Source of the DNA: Fulvivirga sp. M361
GTDB taxonomy: Bacteria > Bacteroidota > Bacteroidia > Cytophagales > Cyclobacteriaceae
Assembly (NCBI RefSeq): GCF_007097395.1
Contig: NZ_VKDC01000009.1
Location: forward strand, 62,001-126,000
Length of the DNA: 64,000 nt
Reading direction: 5' to 3'
Below, piece by piece: positions 28,101-36,839 of this stretch (positions within the stretch are counted from its first letter, which is position 1; each line of letters begins with the position of its first letter). The notes under the pieces were generated by a model, which did no database searches, was not told the DNA's origin, and saw nothing but the letters and a program-made list of their open reading frames with translations. A program made the position numbers and the translations under genes.

Positions 28101-28539
28101 CAGCCGGCATATTATGGGTATTGTCCTTTGTGATCTGCTTGGTTTTTTTACTTTCCAGGTTAATCGTCCAGGCGTTGTTACTGCCGTCTCTATCGGATAC
28201 AAACAAAATACTTTTTCCATCCGGACTGAAGCGGGGTTGCGTATCAAAAGCTAAACCTTTGGTTAACCTTTCAGCGTTACCACCTGTAATGGGTAGTAGA
28301 TAAATATCACCTAACATATCAAAAGCGATGGTTTTTCCATCCGGACTTACGTCCAGTGAGAGCCATGAGCCTTCATTTGTTTTTACCTGGACGGTGCGCT
28401 CAGCTTTTAAAGGGAGGCCTTTTTTGGATTTGTCCTTTTTTACAGAATCTGACGTGACCGTTGTGCTATCCGGTTGTGAAAAAACGGGTAGCATAAATAG
28501 TACTACTAGTGCGAGTAATATTAATCTTTTCATGAACAA
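25168..28539 (-). CDS. Secreted TolB-like propeller plus amidohydrolase fusion protein
   Basis: 1123 aa (start ATG 28539 or 28533). A signal peptide ends near VFSQ. Residues about 60-630 contain repeated PD40/TolB propeller blades (SPDGKTIAFD, SPDGKSILFVS, SPDGSKIAFT, SPDGAFIAYV). A Lys/Glu linker at about 655-690 (runs of KEEEKSKEKK type) joins them to an amidohydrolase domain with VDTHAHMWP (metal-binding HxH) and a C-terminal GSLEAGKIADLVILDKNPLE. Members are exported hydrolases, likely peptidase- or dipeptidase-like, but the substrate is unknown. The gene stands alone on the minus strand. Confidence 0.9.
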   Translation of the reverse strand: MFMKRLILLALVVLFMLPVFSQPDSTTVTSDSVKKDKSKKGLPLKAERTVQVKTNEGSWLSLDVSPDGKTIAFDMLGDIYLLPITGGNAERLTKGLAFDTQPRFSPDGKSILFVSDRDGSNNAWTINLESKKTKQITKDNTHNMPAAEWTPDGDYIVVSKGIRNLKLFLYHIEGGSGTQLIKKPDNLKVHEPAFGPDERYIWFSRRTNAWQYNARFPQYQIATYDRETGEIETRSSRYGSAFTPVLSPDGHWLVYGTRWNDQTGLMARRLDTGEEKWLAYPVQRDDQESIATLGVLPSMSFTPDSKNVVASYGGKIYRIPISGEAAVEIPFEVNASVELGPQLKFNYPISDDPMMTVTQIRDATVSPDGSKIAFTALNRLYIKDLPDGEPQRLSNFDFTEAMPTWSPDGAFIAYVTWDDKNGGHIYKVNTKGRPKPVKLTQTAAAYSEPSWSFKEDRIVFMLGSRQDYYDNDGPVAFSSKAEIRWISATGGKTNFIDRSKKRGNPHFVKSKDRIYLYGEKGLSSIRWDGTDEKEIVKITGITTFGAERDELGHHILVETANEPKKKPSKASLILMAPEGDKAIAMVHNEIYTITIPKVGGETITINVSDAKKAAFPAKKLTKIGGQFPGWSRDAKNVHWSIGNAFFTYNLADAKAKEKQLEEKKEEEKSKEKKPDDDEEEKKEEDHYKPEEIRIKIEVKRDIPKGTVLLKNARLITMKGDQIIEKGDVLIENNRIKQIGASGTVNVDSKIKQIDLNGKTIVPGFVDTHAHMWPAWGVHKNQVWMYAANLAYGVTTTRDPQTGTTDVLTYADMVDAGKIYGPRIYSTGPGVGFWAYNIKSLDQARDILKQYSEYYNTKTIKMYLTGNRKHRQWIIMAAKEQKLMPTTEGGLDFKLNITQILDGYPGHEHSFPVYPLYQEFADFVAASKTAYTPTLLVSYGGPWAENYYYATENVQGDPKLNFFTPKSELDSKSRRRNAGWFMKEEHVFEDHAVFVKDLVEAGGLSGVGSHGQLQGLGYHWELWSMQSGGLKEHDALKVATILGAEAIGLDQDLGSLEAGKIADLVILDKNPLENIRNTNSVYMVMKNGRLHNGDNLDEVYPEEKKASGLDWHQKAPTNVPGIRK

Positions 28540-28878
28540 AGCATTGTTTGATTATAAGTTGATAATAAAGGGAGTTGCCGCTTTCCAGAGTTACGTCATA
28601 CACAGGCCCTACTCCAGTTTCTATGATTAATGATAGAAAAAATGTAGCAGAGAATAGCGCAGATTTTTATCAGCGGTGTTTAACATAAGCCAAACCCACC
28701 TTTACCATTGTATTACGTTCGATGACATTAGAAACTAAGAAGTTGTCATAAATATTTTTCTTTAGAAGCATTTTACTTGCTCGCTTTGATACTATTTAGT
28801 TACAATTCTTTAACAAGATCATAATGACCAAAATAAAGCAAAGGCATTTAGTTTGTGGTTTACCAGAATAAAGAAAAA
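28540..28878. other. Divergent gene-free region upstream of amidohydrolase and HAMP-GAF genes
   Basis: 339 bp. No ORF or hairpin of note. It should carry the promoters of the leftward amidohydrolase gene and the rightward sensor gene; I see no clear -33/-7 pair. Confidence 0.4.
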
Positions 28879-30813
28879 ATGAAAGGTTGGATACTACAAT
28901 TGAAGATCAGACTGAAGTTACTTTTGGCTTTTGGGTCCATTTTATTAATGTCGTTAGTATTGATAATAGTCGTTATAAGGTCTACCAGGTCCATTCAAGA
29001 ATATAACACATTGAATGAACAAGTAGACCAACTAACAATTATGGACCTCAGGATGAATAACGAGGTAAAAGATTTTTATTCTGAAGGCTACAAACAGGAC
29101 GTTTTCCAACAAACCGGTAAAAGTGCGATAATTGATGCGTTTACAAATCTTAATCTGAAGTACGATAGTTTATTGACGCTGATTGCGGAACACCAAATTT
29201 TCGATGAACAGGATTATGCAAGTGGACTCAATTTGTTGCATGCTGATCATGAGCAGATGAATAATGGTTTTCGTCTGCTTATTAACCTTTTCAAAAAAAG
29301 GGGATTCAAAGATTATGGCCTGGAGGGTGATTTGAGAAGTTCAATTCATGGAGTTGAAAACTCGACCTATCCCTACAATCCCGCCGAAATGCTGATGCTT
29401 CGCCGCCATGAAAAGGATTTTTTTCTAAGAAAAGACCTCAAATACCTGGATCGTTTCAATAAGGATATTACCGTTTTCAAAACGTCCATACTTGAAGCAG
29501 ATTCTTCTGATAATTCATTTTCCAATACAATTTTACAGAAAACGAATAGTTATCGCGATCAATTCAATGCTATTGTTACATTAGAAAAAAAGATTGGTTT
29601 GAACAGAAATTCAGGCGCAATAGGTCAAATTCATACTCATTACAAAGCCATTGGCCAGCGTATGGCTAACCTTACACAGCTGATTAAGAAGGAAAAAGAA
29701 AATTATACCAGATCTTCCTTTATTTTCGTGTTTTCATTGCTTGGTTTACAGTTGGTCTTAGGCTTGTTTCTTGTTGTTGTCTACTCTAATATTCTTACCA
29801 AAGCCATTAAGGAAATAAAAAGTGCCATAGTAGCATTATCTAATGGTACATTCCCAAAATCGCTGAACATGCGTACAGCTGATGAGATTGCTGAAACGAA
29901 AAGAGCACTAAATCAATTGGTGGCAAGGATCAGGGAGGCTGTAAACTTTGCCCGGGATCTTGGTGAAGGAAAACTGCATATAAAATACAATGAACAGTTT
30001 ACAGACGATGTACTGGCCATGTCCATCATTACTATGCAGGATAAACTGGTTGAAATAAATGAAAAGCAAAAGATCACTAATTGGACCAATGAAGGCCTTG
30101 CCAAGTTTTCAGAAATATTAAAAGACGATTTTAAAGACCTTGAGTCACTTTCAAATAGTATTCTAAGTCAGTTGGTGAACTACATAAATGTCAATCAAGG
30201 CGTATTGTACCATGTAAATTCGGAAGATAAAAAGTTACATAGAATAGCTACCTATGCCTATGGAAAACGGAAATTTGTTGATGAAGTACTTTCAGTAGGA
30301 CAAGGTTTGGCAGGCCAATGCGTATTGGAAGCAGATACCATTTACCTGTCACAATTGCCAAATGATTATGTTAAAATAACATCGGGTCTTGGCGAGGCTA
30401 CTCCACGTAATCTTTTAATAGTACCTTTAAAATCCAAAGATATCGTGATCGGAGTACTTGAATTGGCATCATTTCAAGTACTTAAACCTCATGAAATCAA
30501 GCTGGTAGAAAGAGTTTCAGAAAACATTTCTAACATCATCTTAACAAGGCGATCCTCTGATCGCACGAAGAAGCTGCTGAAAGAATCTCAGCTACACGCT
30601 GACAGTTTGTTGTTGAAAGAAGAGAAGTTACGTCAGAATGCCGAAGAACTTCAAGCTACTCAAGAACAAATGCAGCGCAATGAAGCCGGTGCCAAGAAAA
30701 AAATAAAGGATCTGGAAAAAAATATTCGACACAAAAACCAAGAGCTTGCACTGTTGAGAAAACAGCTTGTTTCCACTGCGCGTTCAACATTTAAAACTAC
30801 CCTGGATTTTTAG
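28879..30813 (+). CDS. Membrane sensor with HAMP and GAF domains, no recognisable output domain
   Basis: 644 aa from ATG 28879 (a GTG at 28855 is also in frame). Transmembrane helices at about 11-31 and 285-306 enclose a 250-residue helical periplasmic domain. HAMP-like region follows (about 307-360, ALSNGTFPKSL), then a GAF domain (about 395-550, GQGLAGQCVLEADTIYLSQLP). The last 80 residues are a coiled coil (ELQATQEQMQRNE). There is no histidine kinase, GGDEF, EAL or methyl-accepting (MCP signalling) region. It resembles the front part of hybrid sensor kinases. It may signal through a protein partner or be a truncated sensor. Confidence 0.82.
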   Translation: MKGWILQLKIRLKLLLAFGSILLMSLVLIIVVIRSTRSIQEYNTLNEQVDQLTIMDLRMNNEVKDFYSEGYKQDVFQQTGKSAIIDAFTNLNLKYDSLLTLIAEHQIFDEQDYASGLNLLHADHEQMNNGFRLLINLFKKRGFKDYGLEGDLRSSIHGVENSTYPYNPAEMLMLRRHEKDFFLRKDLKYLDRFNKDITVFKTSILEADSSDNSFSNTILQKTNSYRDQFNAIVTLEKKIGLNRNSGAIGQIHTHYKAIGQRMANLTQLIKKEKENYTRSSFIFVFSLLGLQLVLGLFLVVVYSNILTKAIKEIKSAIVALSNGTFPKSLNMRTADEIAETKRALNQLVARIREAVNFARDLGEGKLHIKYNEQFTDDVLAMSIITMQDKLVEINEKQKITNWTNEGLAKFSEILKDDFKDLESLSNSILSQLVNYINVNQGVLYHVNSEDKKLHRIATYAYGKRKFVDEVLSVGQGLAGQCVLEADTIYLSQLPNDYVKITSGLGEATPRNLLIVPLKSKDIVIGVLELASFQVLKPHEIKLVERVSENISNIILTRRSSDRTKKLLKESQLHADSLLLKEEKLRQNAEELQATQEQMQRNEAGAKKKIKDLEKNIRHKNQELALLRKQLVSTARSTFKTTLDF

Positions 30814-30980
30814 TTTTTCTGTTAACACCTTAAATACCAAATATTAATAGCTTCAAAATGGGTTTAACAGGAAGTAGTATCAAGAATACACTAACTCCAT
30901 TTCGTCGTTAAACTATTACATTGGGGTTTTCTTTTACAACCAATATTAGAAAAACAGCGTCTTATGTATACTATTGATTT

Positions 30981-31427
30981 ATGACGAAGAAGATGAATAG
31001 ATTTTTGGTATTTATAGTATGCTCATTATTCTTTTTTGCCAGTTCTTGCGACGAAGAGGCGCCCGATGAATTACCTCTGGTACCTTGCGATAAATTTTTA
31101 ATTGTTAATGAAAATGCATTCTTGACGCTCGACAGTGACCCTTTCACCGTAACCAACGCTTTTGTTATAGATGATTGCTTGCAAGTGGTAATAACAGCGA
31201 GTGGTTGCGATGGCAATGCCTGGGAGGTAGAACTTATTGGTTCAGATTCAGTCGAAGTTTCTACTACTATTCAGAGAGATCTGCGATTGAAACTGAAAAA
31301 TGAAGAGGATTGTGATGCTGTAATTAATAAGCCTTTTGCATTCGAGTTGCGCACACTTGGTGTAAAGGGTTCAATAACCCTCAATTTGGACGGTTGGGAC
31401 AAGCCCTTAAATTATAGTACGGAATAA
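30981..31427 (+). CDS. Small hypothetical lipoprotein
   Basis: 148 aa. Signal peptide with lipobox at Cys23 (FFFASSCDEE), then an acidic-rich stretch. The mature part is a compact beta-type domain containing five further Cys (VPC, DDC, SGC, EDC). No known family recognised. Stands between the HAMP-GAF sensor and the nitrilase without tight coupling. Confidence 0.75.
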   Translation: MTKKMNRFLVFIVCSLFFFASSCDEEAPDELPLVPCDKFLIVNENAFLTLDSDPFTVTNAFVIDDCLQVVITASGCDGNAWEVELIGSDSVEVSTTIQRDLRLKLKNEEDCDAVINKPFAFELRTLGVKGSITLNLDGWDKPLNYSTE

Positions 31428-31545
31428 ACTCTATCCGGACCTAAGGCTAGGTGACACATCAAGTGGACTATGTGTTCGACGGTTGCGCATAAATGCGGAG
31501 AACCAACTATCTTTATCTTCAAATCTGATCATAAAAAGGGTTTAG

Positions 31546-32466
31546 ATGAAGGTCAAAGTATGTGTAGTTCAGGATAGCCCGGTTTTTTTCAATAAAGAAG
31601 CGACTATTCAAAAGATAGAAACACTCGTCATGCGTTATGCAAAGGAAGAGTGTAATCTTATCGTATTTCCGGAATCCTTTATTCCCGGGTATCCAAGAGG
31701 TTTTTCGTTTGGCGCTACCATAGGAAACAGAACTAACGAAGGAAGGGAGCTTTACGCCGAATACTATGAACAAAGCGTAAGCCTGGAAAGTGAAGACCTT
31801 AAACGACTAGAGAAAATAGCCCGATTGCAGAATGTATACCTCCTACTCGGCATTACAGAAAAACAAAATACCAATGGAAGTCTGTACTGTTCTATGCTTT
31901 ACATTTCGCCGAAAACCGGATTGTTAGGCACCCATAGAAAGATCAAACCCACCGGAACAGAACGTGTAATTTGGAGTGAGGCGCATGGTGATTCGATGGT
32001 CACATTTCAGACAGCTATTGGAAAACTTGGAGGGTTGATCTGTTGGGAAAACTATATGCCCCTGGCTAGAATGGCTATATATAAAAAAGGAGTAGAGATT
32101 TATGTGGCGCCTACCGCTGATTCCAGGGAGCAATGGACTGCCACAATGCAACACATTGCCCTGGAAGGCAGATGTTTTGTGTTAGGTTGTAATCAGTACT
32201 TCACAAAATCAATGTATCCGGAAAAGTATCACGCATTGGTTAAAGATGAACCCGAAAATTTATGTCGTGGTGGCAGTGTTATTGTATCACCATTAGGTGA
32301 AATAGTGGCTGGACCGTTGTTTGATAAGGCTGGTGTTTTAATGGCCGAATTAGATTTAGAAGAGATCAGCCATAGCAAACTGGATTTTGATGTGATCGGT
32401 CATTATTCAAGAGATGATATTTTTCATCTGGAAGTAAAGGACCAACCCGGAATGATAAAAGAATAA
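31546..32466 (+). CDS. Nitrilase (carbon-nitrogen hydrolase, branch 1 type)
   Basis: 306 aa. Catalytic triad seen as E43 (FPESFIPGYPRGF), K132 (HRKIKPT) and C166 (GGLICWENY). The CWEN context is that of true nitrilases, which hydrolyse a nitrile to the acid and ammonia. No amidase partner is present. A secreted amidohydrolase gene (32591) follows 124 bp downstream. Substrate cannot be stated; an aliphatic or aromatic nitrile is plausible. Confidence 0.92.
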   Translation: MKVKVCVVQDSPVFFNKEATIQKIETLVMRYAKEECNLIVFPESFIPGYPRGFSFGATIGNRTNEGRELYAEYYEQSVSLESEDLKRLEKIARLQNVYLLLGITEKQNTNGSLYCSMLYISPKTGLLGTHRKIKPTGTERVIWSEAHGDSMVTFQTAIGKLGGLICWENYMPLARMAIYKKGVEIYVAPTADSREQWTATMQHIALEGRCFVLGCNQYFTKSMYPEKYHALVKDEPENLCRGGSVIVSPLGEIVAGPLFDKAGVLMAELDLEEISHSKLDFDVIGHYSRDDIFHLEVKDQPGMIKE

Positions 32467-32590
32467 TGTAACTTTTGCATCCTTGTTTTCCTCTTGTAGC
32501 TACGTCCTTCCGTCTGTCAGAATCCCGGGAAAATGGATTGAGCACCTCAAATAATTCTTTAAATTCAAGGGAATACTCAACCTAAACCTT

Positions 32591-33922
32591 ATGAATAGAA
32601 TACGATTACTCTTGTACCTCGTCTTTATGATGAGCAATACTACTTTTGGTCAAATTAAAGCCCTGGTAGGCGGTACACTCATAGACGGGTTTAGCGCTAC
32701 GCCCATTCAAAATAGTGTGATCATTATAGAAGGGGAACGCATTCGTGCGGTGGGTACGGTAAGTACGCTCAAAATCCCGGAAGGAGCAGAAATTATTTCT
32801 ACCGAAGGTATGTCCGTGCTGCCGGGCCTTTGGGACATGCATGTTCATCTTATGATCAATGGTCATAGCGATTACACCTATTGGGATAAGACCTATCCGC
32901 CTCTCTTCGAAAAAGTGATTATGCCGGCTTCGGCACATCAGCTTTTAATGGCTGGCGTCACCAGTGCGCGAGATTTGGGTGGGCCTTTGAAAGAAAGTAT
33001 TGCGGTGAGAGATGCCATTAAAAACGGTAGTATTCCAGGCCCTACCATGTATATGTCCGGTCCGTTCATTCAGCATAAGCCATATCCCGGGACGGAGCAA
33101 TTTCGATGGGGTGTGGAAAGCCCTAAAGATGCACGTCAAAAAGTAAAACGACTTGCAGATGCCGGTGTGGATTGTATAAAACTTATTGACCAGGACCAGA
33201 TGACATTGGAGGAAGTTAAAGCTGTCGTTGACGAAGCACATAAAAATGGGTTAACCGTAGTAGGCCACGGTCATCGTCCTGAAGAAATTCGTAGGGGTTT
33301 AATAGCCGGTGTGGATTGTTTTGAACATACCGGGCTGGCTTCGGCCCCGGAATATCCTGCGGATGTTATGGAAATGATCAGGGAAAGAACGGCCCAGATG
33401 AATCTGGGTCCGCTTTTCTGGACACCAACCGTGGAAGGTCTTTACAATTATGAGTATGTGCGAGACCATCCGGAGAAACTGGATAATACCTCATGGCATC
33501 TGGGGTTACCGGATTCCGTCATCAAAGATATTACCCTCTCCATTCAACACCCGGACCGACTCCCGTATTTTCAATTAACACCTATCCGAAAACCAACATT
33601 GGAAAGAAAAGTAAATCAATTGAAAGAGGCAGGAGTAGTACTTCTGGTAGGCACAGACAGTGGTATTCCTATGAAATTCCATAGCCAATCTACTTGGAAT
33701 GAACTGGATGTATGGGTAAATGAATTTGGCTTCGACTCCATGTACGCCATAAAAGCAGCTACCTATTGGCCTTCTGTGTTAATGGGAGTAGATAAAGAAG
33801 TAGGTACGGTCAGTGAGGGTAAATATGCTGATATCATTGCGGTAAAGGGTGATGTATTAAGATATATTAGTTTATTGCAAGACGTTGATCTGGTAATAAA
33901 GCATGGTAGGCAGTATAAGTAA
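32591..33922 (+). CDS. Secreted amidohydrolase family protein
   Basis: 443 aa with a signal peptide (cleavage near TTFGQ). Metal-dependent amidohydrolase barrel: H84/H86 in WDMHVHLM, the K in DCIKLIDQD as candidate carboxylated lysine, VVGHGHRPEEIRRGLIAGVDCFEHTG for the next two histidines, and GTDSGIPM with the catalytic Asp. C-terminal GTVSEGKYADIIAVKGDVL closes the composite domain. Imidazolonepropionase-like subgroup; likely periplasmic. The last 20 bp overlap the next gene in another frame. Confidence 0.92.
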   Translation: MNRIRLLLYLVFMMSNTTFGQIKALVGGTLIDGFSATPIQNSVIIIEGERIRAVGTVSTLKIPEGAEIISTEGMSVLPGLWDMHVHLMINGHSDYTYWDKTYPPLFEKVIMPASAHQLLMAGVTSARDLGGPLKESIAVRDAIKNGSIPGPTMYMSGPFIQHKPYPGTEQFRWGVESPKDARQKVKRLADAGVDCIKLIDQDQMTLEEVKAVVDEAHKNGLTVVGHGHRPEEIRRGLIAGVDCFEHTGLASAPEYPADVMEMIRERTAQMNLGPLFWTPTVEGLYNYEYVRDHPEKLDNTSWHLGLPDSVIKDITLSIQHPDRLPYFQLTPIRKPTLERKVNQLKEAGVVLLVGTDSGIPMKFHSQSTWNELDVWVNEFGFDSMYAIKAATYWPSVLMGVDKEVGTVSEGKYADIIAVKGDVLRYISLLQDVDLVIKHGRQYK

Positions 33923-34244
33923 AAAAACAGACAAAAAAGCATTGGTTTTGAACGTATCAAAAGCCCTTCTGCTAATCATAATAGTGATAGCGTCTGCGAT
34001 CGTTATATTGGCAATGAGTTATTCTTTAATCGAACATGTCTATGGTAAAGACTTTTCGGTGGACTTAACTTTAAGTGCAGACGTTATAGTTACAGGAGTA
34101 GTGTTTGCGGCAGTTTTATTTTATTATTGCTTCTTTAGAAGAAATAGGCAAAAAATACGCGCCAATAGAAATAACAAAGTGTTAGTGCTTGTGTTGGAAA
34201 AGTTTGGCTTTAACTCACTTATGGTTACTCTAAAAGGCTGTTGA
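33903..34244 (+). CDS. Small integral membrane protein
   Basis: 113 aa. Two hydrophobic helices (about 15-42 and 62-80), followed by a basic FFRRNRQKIRANRNN segment and a short amphipathic tail. Lys/Arg-rich N-terminus and cytoplasmic C-tail by the positive-inside rule. No family recognised. Overlaps the end of the amidohydrolase gene by 20 bp, so it could be translationally coupled. Confidence 0.65.
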   Translation: MVGSISKKTDKKALVLNVSKALLLIIIVIASAIVILAMSYSLIEHVYGKDFSVDLTLSADVIVTGVVFAAVLFYYCFFRRNRQKIRANRNNKVLVLVLEKFGFNSLMVTLKGC

Positions 34245-34290
34245 CTAAACTTTTTTAAACTTTCCGTATTTTTCCTAAACTAAACCACTT

Positions 34291-35136
34291 ATGTCTAACG
34301 TTTTGTTGAACACACTATACAAAATGAGAGCACTATTATTTATTTCCATGTACCTGATTTCCAATGCTGTAACATTTGGTCAGGAAGGATCTGAAACGGC
34401 TGATGACCTTTTTACCATCAGTTCACCGGTCACGCTTGACCTGGGAGAAAATGAGGAGGCAGAGGACGAACTCTACGTTCCAAAAAAGAAAAAACGAAAG
34501 AAGAAAGTTTTCTATGGCCTTAAGACAAAAAAGCGCTTTACTAAAAAGGGAATAGGTCCAGGTACTACTTTTGAGCTATTTTATGTGCTAAAAGAATTTG
34601 AAAAACCGGAGACATTTGTTCGTGATATCTACTGGTTGGATTACAGACGTCAGGAGATCAGAAAAGGAGGCAAAATAGATCCGAAGTTTGGCGCCATATT
34701 ACATGGAACTTATAAAAAGATGCGTCAGAATAAGATTATAGAACAGGGTATTTTTTATAAGGGAACCAAGCACGGTCGTTGGGTGACTTACGATAAGAAC
34801 GACCTTTTAGTCGATAAAAGAAAATATTATAAAGGCTGGCCCAAAGAATCACAGGTACGTTATTATGATAGCGAAAGAGAAAAGATGAAAGAGATCATAC
34901 CGATAGAGTATGGTGAAAAAGAAGGTTATTATTACTACTTTTTCGGTAACGGCCGAAAAGCCGTGGAAGGCGAGTATCATTGGGATTATCCTGTAGGAGA
35001 CTGGGTAGAGTATTATGCTTCCGGCAGAAGGAAAAAAATAGTGCGTTATGCTAAAAACCCTCATGATGACGAATTTCGTCCTTATATATGGAAAGAATGG
35101 AATCGAAAGGGCAAACTGATTTACCAGAAACGCTGA
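34291..35136 (+). CDS. Secreted MORN-like repeat protein (YwqK-type)
   Basis: 281 aa; in-frame ATGs at 34291 and 34324 are both possible. A signal peptide (FISMYLISNAVTFGQ) is followed by a Lys-rich segment (VPKKKKRKKK). Repeated W/Y-G-x-W-x-x-Y units of MORN-variant type run through the last 130 residues (FYKGTKHGRWVTYDKNDLL, KEGYYYYFFGNGRKAVEGEY, PVGDWVEYYASGRRKK). These repeats occur widely in Bacteroidota YwqK-like proteins and no enzymatic function is known. Converges on yraN. Confidence 0.8.
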   Translation: MSNVLLNTLYKMRALLFISMYLISNAVTFGQEGSETADDLFTISSPVTLDLGENEEAEDELYVPKKKKRKKKVFYGLKTKKRFTKKGIGPGTTFELFYVLKEFEKPETFVRDIYWLDYRRQEIRKGGKIDPKFGAILHGTYKKMRQNKIIEQGIFYKGTKHGRWVTYDKNDLLVDKRKYYKGWPKESQVRYYDSEREKMKEIIPIEYGEKEGYYYYFFGNGRKAVEGEYHWDYPVGDWVEYYASGRRKKIVRYAKNPHDDEFRPYIWKEWNRKGKLIYQKR

Positions 35137-35158
35137 TTATGTGGAGGCACTTTTGTCC

Positions 35159-35524
35159 CTAATAAAACGCATCTTCTAAGTGAAATAATTTATGCCCGGA
35201 GCGGGTTAACTGAACGGCAATGATATCAAAACGAATGTCCTGATGCCAATCAGTCTCAAAGACAAATTGCTCAGCGCCCTTCATTACATTACTGGCTTTT
35301 TTTTCATCCACAGCATCTTCCGGATTTCCAAAGGCCACCGAATGCTTGGTTTTTACTTCTACAAAAACTAACAGATCATCTTTTTTAGCAATGATATCGA
35401 TCTCGGATCGTTTGTACCGCCAGTTCCTTTGCACTATTTTATAGTTGCTGGCCTCAAGGTGTTTTGCAGCCAGTTGTTCGCCGTACCTACCGGTTTCATT
35501 CTTGTCAGAAGTTTGTTTAAGCAC
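35159..35524 (-). CDS. YraN/UPF0102 family endonuclease-like protein
   Basis: 121 aa when started at the GTG at 35524; the longer start at 35593 adds 23 non-conserved residues and overlaps lipB. The core begins RYGEQLAAKHLEASNYKIVQRNWRYKRSEIDIIA. Motif E-I-D-I and VFVEVKTKHS are the PD-(D/E)XK-like nuclease signature of UPF0102. No confirmed function is known. It is divergent from lipB; with GTG at 35524 and 35581 the spacer is 56 bp. Confidence 0.88.
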   Translation of the reverse strand: MLKQTSDKNETGRYGEQLAAKHLEASNYKIVQRNWRYKRSEIDIIAKKDDLLVFVEVKTKHSVAFGNPEDAVDEKKASNVMKGAEQFVFETDWHQDIRFDIIAVQLTRSGHKLFHLEDAFY

Positions 35525-35580
35525 GTTCTTATTATATTCTGATTTGAATATTGATATTTGTAATATTAAATAAATACGTG

Positions 35581-36297
35581 AATAACCAATCAAATAAAAA
35601 CGTCAAGTTCATTGATCTGGGTGTAATCGATTACAAGCTGGGCTGGGATTATCAGACACAGCTTTTTGAAAAAACAGTAGGTGTCAAGATCCAAAATCGT
35701 AAAAATACCCCGGAGCAACAGGATGCTACTCCGAATTATCTTATTTTCTGTGAACATCCACATGTTTACACCCTTGGTAAAAGTGGGTCTCCTGAAAATT
35801 TGCTGATCGGTGAACAAGACATGAAAGCCAGGCATGCTAGCTATTATAAGATTAACCGAGGAGGTGATATCACCTATCATGGCCCGGGTCAGATAGTGAG
35901 CTATCCCATCCTGGATCTGGAAAACTTCTTTACAGACATACATAAATACCTGCGCTATTTGGAAGAAGCGGTTATTCGCACACTTCTGGAGTATGGATTG
36001 GAAGCCGGCCGTATAGAGGGGCTTACAGGAGTTTGGTTAGATCATGTAAGTCAGCAGAACCCCAGGAAAATATGTGCACTGGGTGTAAAATCCAGTCGAT
36101 GGGTCACTATGCACGGATTAGCATTTAATATAAATACTGATCTCTCTTATTTTGACGATATTGTTCCCTGTGGTATTGAAGATAAGGCTGTAACATCACT
36201 GGCACAGGAATTAGGCGCCGGGCAAGATATTAATAAAGTTAAAGACCAACTGAAAAGACATATTGCAGACTTGTTTGAAATGGACATTACCTCATGA
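35581..36297 (+). CDS. lipB: Octanoyl-[acyl-carrier-protein]-protein N-octanoyltransferase
   Basis: 238 aa from the GTG at 35581 (ATG 35551 in frame would add ten residues reaching into the divergent promoter region). Family motifs are all present: EHPHVYTLGKSG, RGGDITYHGPGQIVSYP, KICALGVKSSRWVTMHG with the catalytic Lys, and YFDDIVPCGI with the acyl-accepting Cys. LipB transfers octanoate from ACP to lipoyl domains, the first step of lipoate synthesis. It shares a 4-bp overlap with the next gene. Confidence 0.95.
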   Translation, partial: NNQSNKNVKFIDLGVIDYKLGWDYQTQLFEKTVGVKIQNRKNTPEQQDATPNYLIFCEHPHVYTLGKSGSPENLLIGEQDMKARHASYYKINRGGDITYHGPGQIVSYPILDLENFFTDIHKYLRYLEEAVIRTLLEYGLEAGRIEGLTGVWLDHVSQQNPRKICALGVKSSRWVTMHGLAFNINTDLSYFDDIVPCGIEDKAVTSLAQELGAGQDINKVKDQLKRHIADLFEMDITS

Positions 36298-36698
36298 GAA
36301 AAGATATTGATATTCCACAAGTTAAAAATGTTACCGTAGCTATCGCCCGAAAAAAGGATGAACTTAATAACACTGGGTGGAAAGTGTATTTGATCAACCA
36401 AAACCAGGTAGACATAGAGAACACCCTGGTAACTTCTAAGGGATATGGTCAGAAAAATGGTGAGGAACAAAAAACCAGTGTGTTACGCCATTTTTTAGAA
36501 ACCGTGGAAGCCAATGGTACTGCATTAATTGAATCTATTCAGCCGGAAGTTTTTCATCTTAATAATGAATATTGGGTGAGCTACTATATTGGAGGAGAAC
36601 TCTTCGATAAGAGATTCGTTTTTGTGCCCGAATCTATATCTGAGAAAAATCTGACTTTCATAAAAGAGCTGGAAATGGATGGCATACTTCATTCATAA
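36294..36698 (+). CDS. Hypothetical protein coupled to lipB
   Basis: 134 aa, soluble, no signal peptide. The ATG overlaps the lipB stop (ATGA), so translation is probably coupled. Sequence: IPQVKNVTVAIARKKDE, then WKVYLINQNQVDIENTLVTSKGYG and a mixed alpha/beta C-terminus (FIKELEMDGI). I do not recognise a named family with known function; it looks like a small conserved Bacteroidota protein. Confidence 0.72.
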   Translation: MRKDIDIPQVKNVTVAIARKKDELNNTGWKVYLINQNQVDIENTLVTSKGYGQKNGEEQKTSVLRHFLETVEANGTALIESIQPEVFHLNNEYWVSYYIGGELFDKRFVFVPESISEKNLTFIKELEMDGILHS

Positions 36699-36839
36699 CA
36701 CGCTCTATCGTCAGAATTACGAGCCGGATCGGGTATTTCCGTAAGGATCGTTATATGGAATTTGGTGATTCTGTAAAACCAAAGATTTCTACTATATTGC
36801 CCGATTAAATTTAATGATATACATATTTTTTTAACCCTC

